6,544 nucleotides of DNA from Verrucomicrobiota bacterium (GTDB lineage Bacteria > Verrucomicrobiota > Verrucomicrobiia > Chthoniobacterales > UBA10450): the NCBI GenBank assembly GCA_003219115.1, contig QHPN01000174.1:1-6544 (forward strand), given 5' to 3'. Under the pieces are notes generated by a model that made no database searches, had not been told where the DNA came from, and saw only the letters and a program-made list of their open reading frames with translations. Shown piece by piece: positions 6,312-6,544 of the stretch. Both the position numbers and the translations under genes were made by a program. Position 1 is the first letter of the stretch; each line of letters begins with the position of its first letter.

Positions 6312-6329
6312 CACGTTTGTCACGTTTGT
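6312..6329. repeat. Tandem 9-bp repeat upstream of the lipoprotein gene
   Basis: CACGTTTGT occurs twice in a row (6312-6320 and 6321-6329), a few bases before the lipoprotein start. On the minus strand it reads CACAAACGTGACAAACGTG, a 9-base period resembling the CACAAAGGT units around the GxxExxY gene. Whether these belong to the same repeat family or act as a regulator site is unknown. Confidence 0.5.
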
Positions 6330-6544
6330 GATTTGGATTCAAGGCCGACCTGCCGCTGCTCTGGCGACGCACCGCTGTGAAGCGATTGCCGTTGCCGTCT
6401 TCGAAACGGATGCGCGAGGAAAATCAAGTAGATCGCGCTGGTAAGATCGGCAAACGAACATGGTGGACTCGTTAGGCGCAACCCGCCTTTGCGTAAGACC
6501 GCGAAAACATTTTCGGCCGTGAGTGCGGCTGGACGCGGGATGCT
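6320..6544 (-). CDS. Possible C-terminal part of a gene entering from the right edge (unidentified)
   Basis: On the minus strand one frame is open from the window edge for 74 codons to a TGA at 6322-6320, inside the tandem 9-bp repeat. It contains AALTAENVFAVLRKGGLRL, then FADLTSAIYLIFLAHPFRRR and a basic, Ser/Gln-rich tail. There is a plausible short hydrophobic segment (SAIYLIFLAH), but I recognise no family. If real, the gene would end 12 bp upstream of the lipoprotein start, in the same direction, making a three-gene unit. The alternative is that 6330-6544 is non-coding or a dispersed repeat that happens to be open; an open stretch of this length is weak evidence in this base composition. 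Confidence 0.3.
   Translation of the reverse strand, partial: SIPRPAALTAENVFAVLRKGGLRLTSPPCSFADLTSAIYLIFLAHPFRRRQRQSLHSGASPEQRQVGLESKSQT

Overview
The window looks like a chromosomal segment of a moderately GC-rich Gram-negative bacterium. It carries a lipoprotein with a lipobox, two multi-spanning glycosyltransferase-like (GT-C) membrane proteins, dTDP-sugar genes and intergenic palindromic repeats. My impression is a soil Verrucomicrobiota-type genome, because a GxxExxY gene next to 9-bp CACAAAGG-type tandem repeats and short palindromic repeats fits what I remember of such genomes. That assignment is an inference; no marker gene in the window proves it.

Left part (1-1206, minus strand): rmlB (dTDP-glucose 4,6-dehydratase, complete) is followed by the first 29 codons of an rmlD-like gene (dTDP-4-dehydrorhamnose reductase). 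The 129-bp gap between them is largely filled by a nested palindromic element (88-185), one arm of which touches the rmlD start codon. Together these genes point to dTDP-L-rhamnose, or a related dTDP-deoxyhexose, for a surface glycan.

Middle (1277-1739): a GxxExxY / PD-(D/E)XK-like small gene sits exactly between two mirrored arrays of three 9-bp units. A perfect 17-bp inverted repeat ends on the base before its ATG and starts on the base after its TGA. It looks like a self-contained cassette dropped between the rml genes and the membrane-protein genes.

Right of it (1754-5356, plus strand): two consecutive large membrane proteins, 18 bp apart. The first is an Agl23-like (TIGR03663-type) GT-C/PMT-superfamily protein. 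The second is an uncharacterised polytopic protein with a probable GT-C-like architecture, which carries a hairpin-rich, Pro/Ser/Arg-rich in-frame insert (about 4176-4332) and a strong hairpin near its N-terminus. They plausibly handle lipid-linked sugars at the periplasmic face and may use the rml products.

Far right (5366-6544, minus strand): a short two-gene unit, a small lipoprotein then a FabZ-like hotdog dehydratase (GTG start), converges on the membrane-protein genes with only 9 bp between stops. Upstream of the lipoprotein, an open frame runs in from the window edge and may be the C-terminus of another gene; it stops inside a tandem 9-bp repeat. I saw no tRNA, rRNA, CRISPR array, transposase or convincing rho-independent terminator.
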